Positions 53,390 through 61,326 of a stretch of DNA of 64,000 nt are shown here, piece after piece. The position numbers were made by a program, and so were the translations under genes. A model generated the notes under the pieces. That model searched no databases, had not been told where the DNA came from, and saw only the letters and a list, made by a program, of their open reading frames with translations. Origin of the DNA: CAVXUB01 sp963764805 (lineage in GTDB: Bacteria > Actinomycetota > Acidimicrobiia > Acidimicrobiales > Bog-793). The stretch is from positions 186,001-250,000 of the forward strand of contig CAVXUB010000006.1 in the NCBI GenBank assembly GCA_963764805.1. The letters run 5' to 3'. Position 1 is the stretch's first letter. The number at the start of each line of letters is the position of its first letter.

Positions 53390-55069
53390 ATGCAGGTGCG
53401 GCGAGCTGCCGCGGCGAATGTCGGTGCTGCGCCGGCCCCGCCTCGCGCCGCCTGGGAGGCGCTCTCGGCGCGAGTCCGGGCAGGTTTCGAGCCGTTCCGC
53501 CAGCCGCACGTCGAGCCCGAGCCTCATGAATTGAGCATCGTGCCCCTGCGGCGCGAGCTGATGCGCCCTGGGCTGCTCGGGTTGGCGGCGGCGCTGGCGA
53601 TCGTCCTCGGGGCGTCGCAGCCGTCGTCGCCGTTCACTTCCACCGAGGTTCCGGGCTCCTGGTACTTCGGCATCCCGCCCTCTCCGCCGATCCTCAACCA
53701 CACCCAGACCCCCGGATCCGGACTGTTCATCAGCGTCGTCCTCGTCTACGCCGGCATGGCCCTGATGATGAAGGCCTGGTACGACATCGCCAAGATCACC
53801 TGGCGGCGGCCAGGCATTCCCGTCAAGTCCCTCTGGCCGATCTTCGTCCTCTGGATGCTCCCGTTCCTCGTGGTGGCGCCGCTCTTCTCTCGCGACATCT
53901 ACAGCTATGCGGCCCAGGGCGAGATGATGAGCCACGGGATCAGCCCCTACAGCTACGGCCCGGCCGTCCTCGGGTACGGACACATCAACAGCTGGGTCAC
54001 GCCGACGGACAAGCTGTGGTGGGACGTCACCTCGCCCTACGGCCCGGCTTTCCTCGGCGCGGCCGGCTTCATCGTCAGCCTGACCGGTCACAACGAGCTC
54101 ATGTCGGTCGTCGGGCTGAGGCTGCTGGCGGTCCTGGGAGTGCTCCTGATCGGCAAGTTCCTGCCGCGGCTCGCCCGCTCGTACGGCTTCGACGGGTCGA
54201 CCGCATTCGTGCTGGCGGTGCTCAACCCACTCGTGTACCTGCACCTGATCGGGGGAGGCCATAACGACGCCCTGATGCTGGGGCTGATGATCGCCGGGCT
54301 GGCATTGGCACGCGAGGGCCATCCGATCGTCGGGATCATCCTCACCGGCATGGCGGCGGGGGTGAAGGTGCCGGCGATCGTGGCGACCATCTACATCGGC
54401 TGGGAGTGGATCGGGCGCGAGGCACCTTTCAGGCAACGGATCCGGCCCGTCCTCACCGCGCTGCTGATCGCCGGCCTCACCCTCGCATGGGAGTCGTGGC
54501 AAGTGGGTCTCGGCTGGGGGTGGATCTCGGCCCTCCACAATCCCGACACGGTGCGCTCGTGGATGGATCCTGCCACGGCGGTGGGGATCCTGGCCGGGAA
54601 GATCGTCCACGGGATCGGCATCGGAGACCACACGACCGGTCTCCTGTCGATCGCCCGCGGGACGGCGTTCGCTGCGGCGGTGCTGCTGTCGTTCCGCCTG
54701 CTCGTGCGTTCGACGCGCGGCACGAGCCTTCGCGCGATCGGGATGACGATGCTCATCGTCACCGTGCTCGGGCCCGTCGTGCAGCCTTGGTACCTCGCCT
54801 GGAGCATCGTGGTGCTGGCCGGGGTCGCCGTAGGTCGCGTGCGCACCTTCGTCGTGTTCATGTCGTGCGCCGCCTCGTTCCTCGGACTTCCCGGCGGTCA
54901 CACCCTGCTCAGCTTGATCACGATCGCCAACCCGCTCCTGCTGGCGGTGGCTGCCCTGGCACTGGCGTTGGTGGGAGCCTGGCTGCTGGCGCCTCGGCTG
55001 CGCCGGGGGATCGCCGTGGTGCAGGCCGGCAGGCAGATCGGGCCGGAAGTGACCGAACACGCCGCCTAG
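53390..55069 (+). CDS. MptB-like alpha-1,6-mannosyltransferase
   Basis: The protein has about 13 helices in some 559 residues. The GT-C acidic motif is P-L-F-S-R-D-I-Y-S-Y-A-A-Q-G, followed by G-I-S-P-Y-S-Y-G-P, S-P-Y-G-P-A-F-L-G and G-G-G-H-N-D-A-L-M, all typical of MptA/MptB. These use polyprenyl-phosphomannose outside the membrane to extend the mannan core of lipomannan-type lipoglycans. ATG 53390 has an AAAAGGGGCAGGG site just before it; TTG 53360 and ATG 53372 are alternatives. It diverges from the GT87-like operon. Confidence 0.85.
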   Translation: MQVRRAAAANVGAAPAPPRAAWEALSARVRAGFEPFRQPHVEPEPHELSIVPLRRELMRPGLLGLAAALAIVLGASQPSSPFTSTEVPGSWYFGIPPSPPILNHTQTPGSGLFISVVLVYAGMALMMKAWYDIAKITWRRPGIPVKSLWPIFVLWMLPFLVVAPLFSRDIYSYAAQGEMMSHGISPYSYGPAVLGYGHINSWVTPTDKLWWDVTSPYGPAFLGAAGFIVSLTGHNELMSVVGLRLLAVLGVLLIGKFLPRLARSYGFDGSTAFVLAVLNPLVYLHLIGGGHNDALMLGLMIAGLALAREGHPIVGIILTGMAAGVKVPAIVATIYIGWEWIGREAPFRQRIRPVLTALLIAGLTLAWESWQVGLGWGWISALHNPDTVRSWMDPATAVGILAGKIVHGIGIGDHTTGLLSIARGTAFAAAVLLSFRLLVRSTRGTSLRAIGMTMLIVTVLGPVVQPWYLAWSIVVLAGVAVGRVRTFVVFMSCAASFLGLPGGHTLLSLITIANPLLLAVAALALALVGAWLLAPRLRRGIAVVQAGRQIGPEVTEHAA

Positions 55070-55099
55070 CTCTCACTGGACGCGGCGGAGGACGCCGGT

Positions 55100-55666
55100 T
55101 CAGTGCAGGCGCTGCATCAGGGCGACGTCCAACCACCTGCCGAACTTGCGCCCGATCTCCCGCTCGATCCCGACCAGCTCGAAACCGCAAGAGCGGTGCA
55201 AGGCGATAGAGGCCTCGTGGCCCCCCACGATCCGTGCCATCACGGCGTGGAAGCCGTGCGCGTCGGCAAGGCTCACGAGCTCGCCGAGCAGCATCCTGCC
55301 GATCCCCCTGCCGCGGTAGCGCGAGTCCACGTAGACGGAGTCCTCGACGCTGGTCGAGTAGGCAGGGCGGGGGCGGTAGGGGGAGAGGGAGGCGAAGCCG
55401 ACGACCTCCTCCCCGTCCACCGCCACCACCACGGGATAGGCGCCGACGTGGGCGTCCATCCATTCGAGCTGCTCGGACTCGGTCCTCGGGACCAGGTCGA
55501 AGGTCACGCGGGCCCCCACCACCTCGGCGTTGTAGATCCGGCGGATGGCCTCCGAATCCTGGCGGGAAGCCAACCGCACTGAGATCCCAGGGCTGGCGGG
55601 GCTGTCGGCGCTGCCCACGCTGGCGGCGCTGGCGGGGATCTCAGCGCTGGCGGGGCTGTCCGGCAC
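55100..55666 (-). CDS. GNAT-family N-acetyltransferase (phosphinothricin acetyltransferase-like)
   Basis: The domain carries I-R-R-I-Y-N-A-E-V, V-G-F-A-S-L-S-P-Y-R, V-Y-V-D-S-R-Y-R-G-R-G-I-G-R-M-L-L (acetyl-CoA loop) and A-S-I-A-L-H-R-S-C-G-F-E-L-V-G, the layout of the Pat/Bar acetyltransferase group. Its true substrate is unknown. From ATG 55666 the protein begins with about 28 low-complexity Ser/Ala/Pro residues encoded by GCTGGCGGGG-like repeats; GTG 55579 would start directly at the domain and is a strong alternative. Confidence 0.8.
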   Translation of the reverse strand: MPDSPASAEIPASAASVGSADSPASPGISVRLASRQDSEAIRRIYNAEVVGARVTFDLVPRTESEQLEWMDAHVGAYPVVVAVDGEEVVGFASLSPYRPRPAYSTSVEDSVYVDSRYRGRGIGRMLLGELVSLADAHGFHAVMARIVGGHEASIALHRSCGFELVGIEREIGRKFGRWLDVALMQRLH

Positions 55667-55716
55667 GGCTCGCAGCGTAACGGCGCTGCCAGCACTGTCG
55701 CCGGAGCGGGATCGGA

Positions 55717-55722
55717 TATGAT
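55717..55722 (+). promoter_or_regulatory. Possible -10 element upstream of tRNA-Thr
   Basis: TATGAT lies 65 bases before the tRNA. The sequence 16-18 bases upstream (ACTGTCG) is a poor -35, so this is only a candidate. Confidence 0.35.
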
Positions 55723-55787
55723 CGAGCAGTCGGCGACGAACCGGCGGGGCTGATACTCGACCCCCTCTGGCCGACGCAGCTCGGAAC

Positions 55788-55860
55788 GCCCCCTTAGCTC
55801 AGTCGGCAGAGCACAGCCATGGTAAGGCTGGTGTCGTCGGTTCGATTCCGACAGGGGGCT
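55788..55860 (+). tRNA. tRNA-Thr (anticodon GGT)
   Basis: A 73-base cloverleaf: 5' GCCCCCT pairs with AGGGGGC, D-arm GCTCAGTCGGCAGAGC, anticodon loop ATGGTAA between CAGCC and GGCTG, T-loop TTCGATT. CCA is not encoded. Confidence 0.95.
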
Positions 55861-55896
55861 CTCGGGCCTCCGGACGATCCGGCGGCTCGTCGACAG

Positions 55897-55970
55897 GGCG
55901 GCGTAGCTCAGTTGGTAAGAGCACACGGCTCATAATCGTGGGGTCGCCGGTTCGAGTCCGGCCGCCGCTA
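55897..55970 (+). tRNA. tRNA-Met (anticodon CAT)
   Basis: A 74-base cloverleaf: 5' GGCGGCG pairs with CGCCGCT (one G-U), D-arm GCTCAGTTGGTAAGAGC, anticodon loop CTCATAA, T-arm GCCGG-TTCGAGT-CCGGC. The closed first pair suggests an elongator tRNA. Confidence 0.95.
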
Positions 55971-56001
55971 CGCCCGTGCCATCACAAGGAGCAAGCTAGA
56001 A

Positions 56002-56166
56002 GTGGCGAAGAACGAGAAGCGCGTGAAGGTGACGCTGGCCTGCGAGGTCTGCAAGCGCCGTAACTACATCACGACGAAGAACAAGCAGAACGACCGGGAG
56101 CGGATCGAGATGCAGAAGTACTGCCGCTTCGACCGCCGCCACACCGCCCACAAGGAAACGCGCTGA
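56002..56166 (+). CDS. rpmG: 50S ribosomal protein L33
   Basis: The 54-residue protein reads A-K-N-E-K-R-V-K-V-T-L-A-C-E-V-C-K-R-R-N-Y and ends H-T-A-H-K-E-T-R, the L33 pattern. The first zinc pair C-x-x-C is present; the second is C-R-F-D, so its last Cys is Asp. GTG 56002 is the start. It follows tRNA-Thr and tRNA-Met, the same order as in mycobacteria. Confidence 0.95.
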   Translation: MAKNEKRVKVTLACEVCKRRNYITTKNKQNDRERIEMQKYCRFDRRHTAHKETR

Positions 56167-56219
56167 GGCGCAGCCTGCGCCTGCACCGCCCGGCGGAGCG
56201 GCAGGACCTCGATCCTTAC

Positions 56220-56846
56220 GTGGCGGCCGCCAAGCGCGGGGACAGCGAGGCCTTCGAGGTGCTCGTCCGCTCGACCTACGCGGACGTCTACGGGCTGGCT
56301 CTGCGGCTCGTCGGGAACGAGCACGATGCCGCCGACGTGCTGCAAGAGGCGTATCTACGGGCGTTCAAGTCGCTGAGGAGGTTTCGCGGGGAGGCGAGCT
56401 TCTCGACCTGGATGTACCGCATCACCGCCAACTGCTCCTCGACGATGTTGTCGAAGCGCAAGCGCGCCGACCACCTCGAGATCGAGGAGGGGCTCGAGGT
56501 GGTGGACGTGCGGCCCGAGCGCGACCCCGAGGCCTCCGTCGACACCGCGCACGACCGCGAGCAGCTCGTCTCGGCGCTGCGGGAGCTGCCGGAGAACCTA
56601 CGGATGGTGGTCGTCCTCAGGGACGTCTACGACATGCCGCACGAGGCCATCGCCGCCGAGCTCGGCATCTCCCAGACCGCCGCCAAGGTCAGGTTGCACC
56701 GTGCCCGCCGCCGGCTGCGCGAGCAGCTGTTCGCCTCCGCACCCGCCGGTGTCCACGAGCCGGCGTCCGCGACATCCGAGGGCCGCGGTGAGGTCACCGT
56801 CCTGCCGGAGCTGCGGCGCGATGAGACCCATGCCCGCGCCGTGTGA
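56220..56846 (+). CDS. ECF-family RNA polymerase sigma factor (RpoE/SigW-like)
   Basis: The 208-residue protein has region 2 (residues about 8-75: F-E-V-L-V-R-S-T-Y, D-A-A-D-V-L-Q-E-A-Y-L-R-A-F, F-S-T-W-M-Y-R-I-T-A-N) and region 4 (about 120-170: L-P-E-N-L-R-M-V-V-V-L-R-D, S-Q-T-A-A-K-V-R-L-H-R-A-R-R). It ends in a short basic tail. GTG 56220 is the first normal start after the rpmG stop. The next gene, a zinc anti-sigma protein, starts 26 bases before its stop, the classic sigma/anti-sigma coupling. Confidence 0.95.
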   Translation: MAAAKRGDSEAFEVLVRSTYADVYGLALRLVGNEHDAADVLQEAYLRAFKSLRRFRGEASFSTWMYRITANCSSTMLSKRKRADHLEIEEGLEVVDVRPERDPEASVDTAHDREQLVSALRELPENLRMVVVLRDVYDMPHEAIAAELGISQTAAKVRLHRARRRLREQLFASAPAGVHEPASATSEGRGEVTVLPELRRDETHARAV

Positions 56847-57216
56847 GGAGATCGCCGCGGCGATGCCGTCGATGCTCGACGGCACGGCGGCCGCCCTGCC
56901 GGGTGTGGTCAGCCACGTCGAGCGGTGCCTGCGTTGCCAGGCCGAGATGGCTCGCTACCGGACGGTCCTCCGGATGCTGCAGCAGCTCCGATTGCAGCGC
57001 CCCGAGATGCCGGCCGGCCTGCTCTCCGACGTGCTCGACGCGCTCGAGTCGGCCGCCAAGAGAAAGGCGGTGCGCTCGGCGCTGTCCGGGCGCCGGCTGG
57101 CGTTCGGCAGCGTGGCGGCGGCGCTCGTCGCGGCCGGGACCGCTGCCTGCGTGATCGCTTGGAAAGGGCGACCGGAGCGGTTGGACCGTCTCACGGAGGC
57201 TCGACGGGGAGCCTGA
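56821..57216 (+). CDS. Zinc-binding (ZAS-type) transmembrane anti-sigma factor
   Basis: ATG 56821 gives 131 residues. The ZAS zinc motif H-x3-C-x2-C is present as H-V-E-R-C-L-R-C, in a cytoplasmic domain of about 95 residues. One membrane helix follows (L-A-F-G-S-V-A-A-A-L-V-A-A) with a short Arg-rich tail. Such proteins hold the ECF factor at the membrane until a redox or envelope signal releases it. Overlap with the sigma gene makes the partnership near certain. Confidence 0.85.
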   Translation: MRPMPAPCEEIAAAMPSMLDGTAAALPGVVSHVERCLRCQAEMARYRTVLRMLQQLRLQRPEMPAGLLSDVLDALESAAKRKAVRSALSGRRLAFGSVAAALVAAGTAACVIAWKGRPERLDRLTEARRGA

Positions 57217-57297
57217 GAACCTGGTGCTATCGTGTAACGCGCCCCGGAGGGGCCAGCTCCCACCCGCCGTGGTTCGGCTGTCATGCAGGTCGTACCT

Positions 57298-57370
57298 AGG
57301 GCAGTAGCTCAATTGGTAGAGCACCGGTCTCCAAAACCGGCGGTTGGGGGTTCGAGTCCCTCCTGCCCTG
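57298..57370 (+). tRNA. tRNA-Trp (anticodon CCA)
   Basis: A 73-base cloverleaf: 5' AGGGCAG pairs with CTGCCCT, D-arm GCTCAATTGGTAGAGC, anticodon loop CTCCAAA between CCGGT and ACCGG, T-loop TTCGAGT. It lies just before secE, as in many Actinobacteria. Confidence 0.95.
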
Positions 57371-57403
57371 CTCACCCCGCTCTCGCGAGCATGAGGTCTT
57401 CGA

Positions 57404-57715
57404 GTGAACAGAGAAACAAAGCGACTTCTCCAGCGCCAGGGTCAGATCGACGCCGAGGGCAATCCTCAGGCGACGGCACGCCGCGCTCCGGCGCCGGCGC
57501 AGCGGCGCGTCGACGTGGCGAAGCCGCCCTTCACCACGCGGAGCCGTGACTACCTGCACGAGGTGCGCCAGGAGATTGCAAGGGTTGCATGGCCGACGCG
57601 CGCTGAGGTCGTTCGCTACTCGACCGTCGTCATCTTCACGCTGATCCTGCTCGTGCTGCTGATCTGGGGCCTCAACTACGTGTTCCAGCACGCAGTCCTG
57701 AAGCTCTACCCATAG
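57404..57715 (+). CDS. secE: Preprotein translocase subunit SecE
   Basis: The 103-residue protein has a 60-residue polar start, the SecE amphipathic helix R-D-Y-L-H-E-V-R-Q-E-I-A-R-V-A-W-P-T-R and one membrane helix (V-V-I-F-T-L-I-L-L-V-L-L-I-W). SecE stabilises SecY in the protein-export channel. GTG 57404 is the start. It is 22 bases before nusG. Confidence 0.95.
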   Translation: MNRETKRLLQRQGQIDAEGNPQATARRAPAPAQRRVDVAKPPFTTRSRDYLHEVRQEIARVAWPTRAEVVRYSTVVIFTLILLVLLIWGLNYVFQHAVLKLYP

Positions 57716-57737
57716 CCGGCATATCAGGAGAGGTGAG

Positions 57738-58490
57738 GTGATCTCTGACGTGGCGAACGATGGGCTCCGTCCCGACGAGGGACCGGGCGAGACCGGAGAC
57801 GATCCGGTCGAGGCCGGAGGGGCGCAGATCGAGTCCGGGGCCGACGCCCTTGTGACCGAAGGTGCCGACGAAGAACAAGTTGCCGAAGGGGACCAGGGTG
57901 GCGCTAGCGGCGAGGAGCCGCAGCGGCGCTCCATCAGCCCGTACTTCCGGCCGGGTCGCTGGTATGTGGTGCACACGTACGCCGGCTACGAGAACAAGGT
58001 GAAGTCGAACCTGCAGAGCCGTATCTCCTCGATGAACATGGAGGACCGGATCTACGAGGTCGTCATCCCGATGGAGGACGTGGTCGAGTTCAAGGGCGGC
58101 AAGAAGGTCGTCGTCCAGCGAAAGGTCTTCCCCGGCTACCTCCTCTGCCGCTGCGAGCTCGACGACGACTCCTGGTCGGTCATCCGCCAGACGCCAGGTG
58201 TCACGGGTTTCGTGGGACCGGGCACTAAGCCCACGCCGCTCTCGCAGTCCGAGGTGGAGGGCATCCTGCAGGTCCGCGACGAGACGGTTGAAGGTCCCAA
58301 GCGGCAGGCCAGGGCCCGACTGGAGTTCGAAGTCGGCGACACCGTCCGGGTCAAGGAGGGTCCGTTCGCGGACTTCACGGGCCAAGTCGTCGAGATAAAC
58401 GAGGACCAGCTGAGGCTGAAGGTCCTGGTGAACATCTTCGGCCGCGAGACGCCGGTCGAACTCGAGTTCAGCCAGGTCGCCAAGCTCTAG
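57738..58490 (+). CDS. nusG: Transcription termination/antitermination factor NusG
   Basis: After an acidic 65-residue extension typical of Actinobacteria come the NGN domain (R-W-Y-V-V-H-T-Y-A-G-Y-E-N-K-V, V-F-P-G-Y-L-L) and the KOW domain (V-K-E-G-P-F-A-D-F-T-G-Q-V). NusG joins elongating RNA polymerase and affects pausing and Rho termination. GTG 57738 has a GGAGAGGTGAG site nearby. Confidence 0.95.
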   Translation: MISDVANDGLRPDEGPGETGDDPVEAGGAQIESGADALVTEGADEEQVAEGDQGGASGEEPQRRSISPYFRPGRWYVVHTYAGYENKVKSNLQSRISSMNMEDRIYEVVIPMEDVVEFKGGKKVVVQRKVFPGYLLCRCELDDDSWSVIRQTPGVTGFVGPGTKPTPLSQSEVEGILQVRDETVEGPKRQARARLEFEVGDTVRVKEGPFADFTGQVVEINEDQLRLKVLVNIFGRETPVELEFSQVAKL

Positions 58491-58527
58491 ACGCAGCACG
58501 AGCAAGAACGAGAGAGGCACTGTACCG

Positions 58528-58956
58528 ATGGCACGCAGACGCGTAACTGCGATTGTGAAGATCCAGCTCCCGGCTGGGCAGGCGACGCCGGCCCCGCCTG
58601 TGGGCACCGCGCTCGGACCGCACGGCGTGCAGACCATGGAGTTCTGCAAGCAGTACAACGCCGCCACTGAGAACCAGCGCGGCACGGTCATCCCGGTCGA
58701 GATCACGATCTTCGACGACCGTTCGTTCACGTTCATCCTCAAGACGCCTCCGACCGCCGTGCTCCTGCGAGAGGCAGCCGGCCTGGACAAGGGTGCGGCG
58801 ACAACGGGCCGTGAGCGGGTCGGGACGATCACCGACGAGCAGTTGACGTCGATCGCCAAGACGAAGGCTCCCGACCTCAACGCCAACGACATCGACGCCG
58901 CCAAGCAACAGGTGGCCGGCACCGCCCGCTCGATGGGCATCTCCGTAGCCGGTTAG
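58528..58956 (+). CDS. rplK: 50S ribosomal protein L11
   Basis: The 142-residue protein has the L11 start V-K-I-Q-L-P-A-G-Q-A-T-P-A-P-P-V-G, then Q-Y-N-A-A-T and the rRNA-binding C-terminal domain (K-A-P-D-L-N-A-N-D-I-D-A-A). L11 forms the GTPase-associated centre with the L10/L7-L12 stalk encoded just downstream. Confidence 0.97.
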   Translation: MARRRVTAIVKIQLPAGQATPAPPVGTALGPHGVQTMEFCKQYNAATENQRGTVIPVEITIFDDRSFTFILKTPPTAVLLREAAGLDKGAATTGRERVGTITDEQLTSIAKTKAPDLNANDIDAAKQQVAGTARSMGISVAG

Positions 58957-59000
58957 GGCAGTCGAGCCGGACTGACACGAGCACACGAAGGGAAGCAGTG

Positions 59001-59726
59001 ATGGCGTCCAAGGGAAAGCGTTACCTCGATGCGTCGAGGCACTACGACCGGCAGCAGTTGTTCTCGCCCATCGAGGCCATCGACTTGGTGAAGTCGTTGG
59101 CGAAGGCGCGTTTCGACGAGACGATCGAGCTGGCGGTGCGGCTCGGCGTAGACCCGCGGCGTGCCGACCAGATCGTGCGCGGCTCGTTGTCGCTGCCGGC
59201 GGGGACCGGCAAGACGAAAAGGGTGGCGGTGTTCGCGGCAGGTGAGGCGGCCGCCGAAGCTCGAGCAGCCGGTGCCGACGTGGTGGGGGCAGACGACTTG
59301 GTGGCCCGCATCGAGAAGGAGGGCTTCCTCGACTTCGACGTGGCGATAGCCACGCCTGACCTGATGGCCCAGGTCGGCAAGCTCGGCCGCACACTCGGTC
59401 CCCGCGGACTGATGCCGAACCCGAAGACGGGCACCGTCACGAACGACGTCGGTCGCGCCGTCACCGAGTTCAAGGGTGGGCGCGTCGAGTACCGCACCGA
59501 CCGCGTCGGCAACATCCATGTGCCGATCGGCCGCGCCTCGTTCGAGCGGAACCAGCTCGTCGACAACTTCAAGGCGGTGGTCGAGGAGCTGCAGCGGGTC
59601 AAGCCGGCCGCAGCCAAGGGCAGGTACATCCGCTCCGTCGGCGTCGCCTCGACCATGGGTCCAGGCGTGAAGATCGACACCGGCCGGCTGCGGATCAACG
59701 ACGAGGATCTCGTCGCCACGGCCTGA
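59001..59726 (+). CDS. rplA: 50S ribosomal protein L1
   Basis: The 241-residue protein has A-R-F-D-E-T-I-E-L-A-V-R-L-G-V-D-P and L-G-P-R-G-L-M-P-N-P-K-T-G-T-V-T, the L1 signature. In E. coli L1 represses translation of the L11 operon. ATG 59001 is preferred over GTG 58998. Confidence 0.97.
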   Translation: MASKGKRYLDASRHYDRQQLFSPIEAIDLVKSLAKARFDETIELAVRLGVDPRRADQIVRGSLSLPAGTGKTKRVAVFAAGEAAAEARAAGADVVGADDLVARIEKEGFLDFDVAIATPDLMAQVGKLGRTLGPRGLMPNPKTGTVTNDVGRAVTEFKGGRVEYRTDRVGNIHVPIGRASFERNQLVDNFKAVVEELQRVKPAAAKGRYIRSVGVASTMGPGVKIDTGRLRINDEDLVATA

Positions 59727-59731
59727 TGTAG

Positions 59732-59912
59732 TAGCCTTCGGAACCGCAAAGCGGACAAGTTCCGAGACGCCGAAGACATCCGGTGCACCCACGGGTGCGG
59801 AAGGGGCCCGACGGCCCGCCCGACGAGGCGAAGCTAGATGCTTCACTCCTCCTTCCCCACCGGCTCCGCCCTCGGTGCGACTGGACCCGCAGAGGAAGTC
59901 TCAGAGGAGGAA
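59732..59912 (+). ncRNA. Ribosomal protein L10 leader
   Basis: The 188-base gap between rplA and rplJ holds several complementary segments, for example TTCGGAACC/GGTTCCGA-type pairing around 59740-59775 and GGTGCACCC/GGGTGC around 59783-59798. By position this is the L10 leader, which the L10(L12)4 complex binds to repress rplJL. The exact fold needs covariance scoring. Confidence 0.6.
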
Positions 59913-59914
59913 GC

Positions 59915-60568
59915 GTGCCGGACGAACCGAGGCCCGAGAAGGTTGCCGTAGTCGATGACGTGCGGGCGCGCCTTTCGGGGGCCAGCGCCGCCATCCTCAC
60001 CGAGTATCGGGGCCTGAAGGTCAAGGAGATGGAGTCCCTGCGGAGGGCTCTGCGCGCTGCCGGCGGCGAGTACAAGATCTACAAGAACACGCTGGTCAGG
60101 CGTGCCGCGAGTGATTCGGGCCTGGCGTTCTTGGAGCCGATGCTGGAGGGTCCGACGGCGATCGTCTTCGTAGAGGACGACGTCGCCGCCGTCGCCAAGG
60201 CACTGCGGGAGTTCTCCAGGGCGACTCCGGCCCTCGTCGTCAAGGGCGGCCTGCTCGGGACGAACCTGCTCGACGCGAGGAGCGCGGCGGCGCTCGCCGA
60301 CCTGCCCAGCCGCGACGTCCTGCTGTCGCAGCTGGCCGGCGCCCTGGCGGCTCCGATGCGGCAGTTCGCCAGCCTCTTGAAGGCGCTCCCGCAGAACTTC
60401 GCCTACGGCCTGTCGGCGCTCATCGACAAGCAGGGCGGTGTGCCAGAGGGTGCTGCGGAGCAGGCGGTGCCCGACGAGGAAGAAGGGCCGTCGGTGCTCA
60501 TCGGGGTGTCCGAAGAGCCGGGCCCGGCGGAGCCCGAGCCGGCGGAGCAACCAGAGCAGTCCGAGTAG
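59915..60568 (+). CDS. rplJ: 50S ribosomal protein L10
   Basis: GTG 59915 follows AGAGGAGGAA. The 217-residue protein has the L10 pattern A-I-L-T-E-Y-R-G-L-K-V-K-E-M, K-N-T-L-V-R-R-A and a helical L12-binding region. The C-terminal 45 residues are acidic and Pro-rich (P-A-E-P-E-P-A-E-Q-P), longer than in E. coli. Confidence 0.95.
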   Translation: MPDEPRPEKVAVVDDVRARLSGASAAILTEYRGLKVKEMESLRRALRAAGGEYKIYKNTLVRRAASDSGLAFLEPMLEGPTAIVFVEDDVAAVAKALREFSRATPALVVKGGLLGTNLLDARSAAALADLPSRDVLLSQLAGALAAPMRQFASLLKALPQNFAYGLSALIDKQGGVPEGAAEQAVPDEEEGPSVLIGVSEEPGPAEPEPAEQPEQSE

Positions 60569-60610
60569 TTCGAGCCGTTCGATCACCGAGGGAAGGAACA
60601 GCAACTAGCC

Positions 60611-61000
60611 ATGGCAACAAAGGAAGAGATTCTCGACGGCATCGCCGGCATGACCGTGCTCGAGCTGAGCGAGCTGCTGAAGGAGTTCGAGGAGCGTTTT
60701 GGTGTGACTGCGGCTGCTCCTGTCGCCGCAGTCTCGACAGCCACCGGCGGCGGCGGCGCTGCGGCCGAGGCTCCCGCCGAGGAGGAGAAGGACGAGTTCG
60801 ACGTCATCCTCGTCTCCTCGGGCGACACGAAGATCCCGGTCATCAAGGAGGTCCGCTCCCTCACGCAGCTCGGCCTGAAGGAGGCCAAGGACCTCGTCGA
60901 CGGAGCGCCGAAGCCAGTCCTCGAGAAGGTGTCCAAAGAGGACGCGGAGAAGGCCAAGGCCCAGCTCGAGGGTGCCGGCGCCACGGTCGAGCTGAAGTAG
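60611..61000 (+). CDS. rplL: 50S ribosomal protein L7/L12
   Basis: The 129-residue protein has an N-terminal dimer helix (L-S-E-L-L-K-E-F-E-E-R-F-G-V), an Ala/Gly hinge and the conserved C-terminal domain (I-K-E-V-R-S-L-T-Q-L-G-L-K-E-A-K-D-L-V-D). Several copies form the stalk that recruits translation GTPases. A strong hairpin lies 27 bases after its stop. Confidence 0.97.
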   Translation: MATKEEILDGIAGMTVLELSELLKEFEERFGVTAAAPVAAVSTATGGGGAAAEAPAEEEKDEFDVILVSSGDTKIPVIKEVRSLTQLGLKEAKDLVDGAPKPVLEKVSKEDAEKAKAQLEGAGATVELK

Positions 61001-61026
61001 CGATCGCCCTCCGAGGGGCGTCAACT

Positions 61027-61055
61027 TGCCCGGGCGGCGGCTGCCGCTCCGGGCA
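61027..61055 (+). terminator. GC-rich hairpin in the rplL-rpoB gap
   Basis: TGCCCGG (61027-61033) pairs with CCGGGCA (61049-61055); inside, GCGGC pairs with GCCGC around GGCT, with one bulged T. The 12-bp stem lacks a T-run. It may attenuate or process the rplJL transcript before rpoB, as an element at this place does in E. coli. Confidence 0.55.
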
Positions 61056-61094
61056 CCGACATGAGACCGGCGTCGTGGCGGCTTCCGGGGGGGC

Positions 61095-61180
61095 TTGACC
61101 TGCGGGGGTCTCTTCCCGTACCCTTCCCGGAGGCGCTTCGCGACGCGCGCCTTGACCTCCCGTCTGTGCGCGCCTAAAGT
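61095..61180 (+). promoter_or_regulatory. Two tandem promoters for rpoB
   Basis: The stronger pair is TTGACC (61152-61157) and TAAAGT (61175-61180) with an ideal 17-base spacer, about 150 bases before rpoB. A weaker one is TTGACC (61095-61100) and TACCCT (61119-61124), spacer 18. The rest of the 326-base gap holds only the hairpin and a 130-base leader in which I see no gene. Confidence 0.6.
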
Positions 61181-61326
61181 GTCAGGTTGCCGTGCCCGAT
61201 ACCCCCCTCACCGCCATTCCGGCCCCTTGGTGACGCGCGCCCTGGCAACGTTGCCCGTCCTGCCGCCATCACAGCTGCCGTCTCCATTCACCACTCGGCT
61301 GACAAGCATTCGCGAGGAGTAGACCC

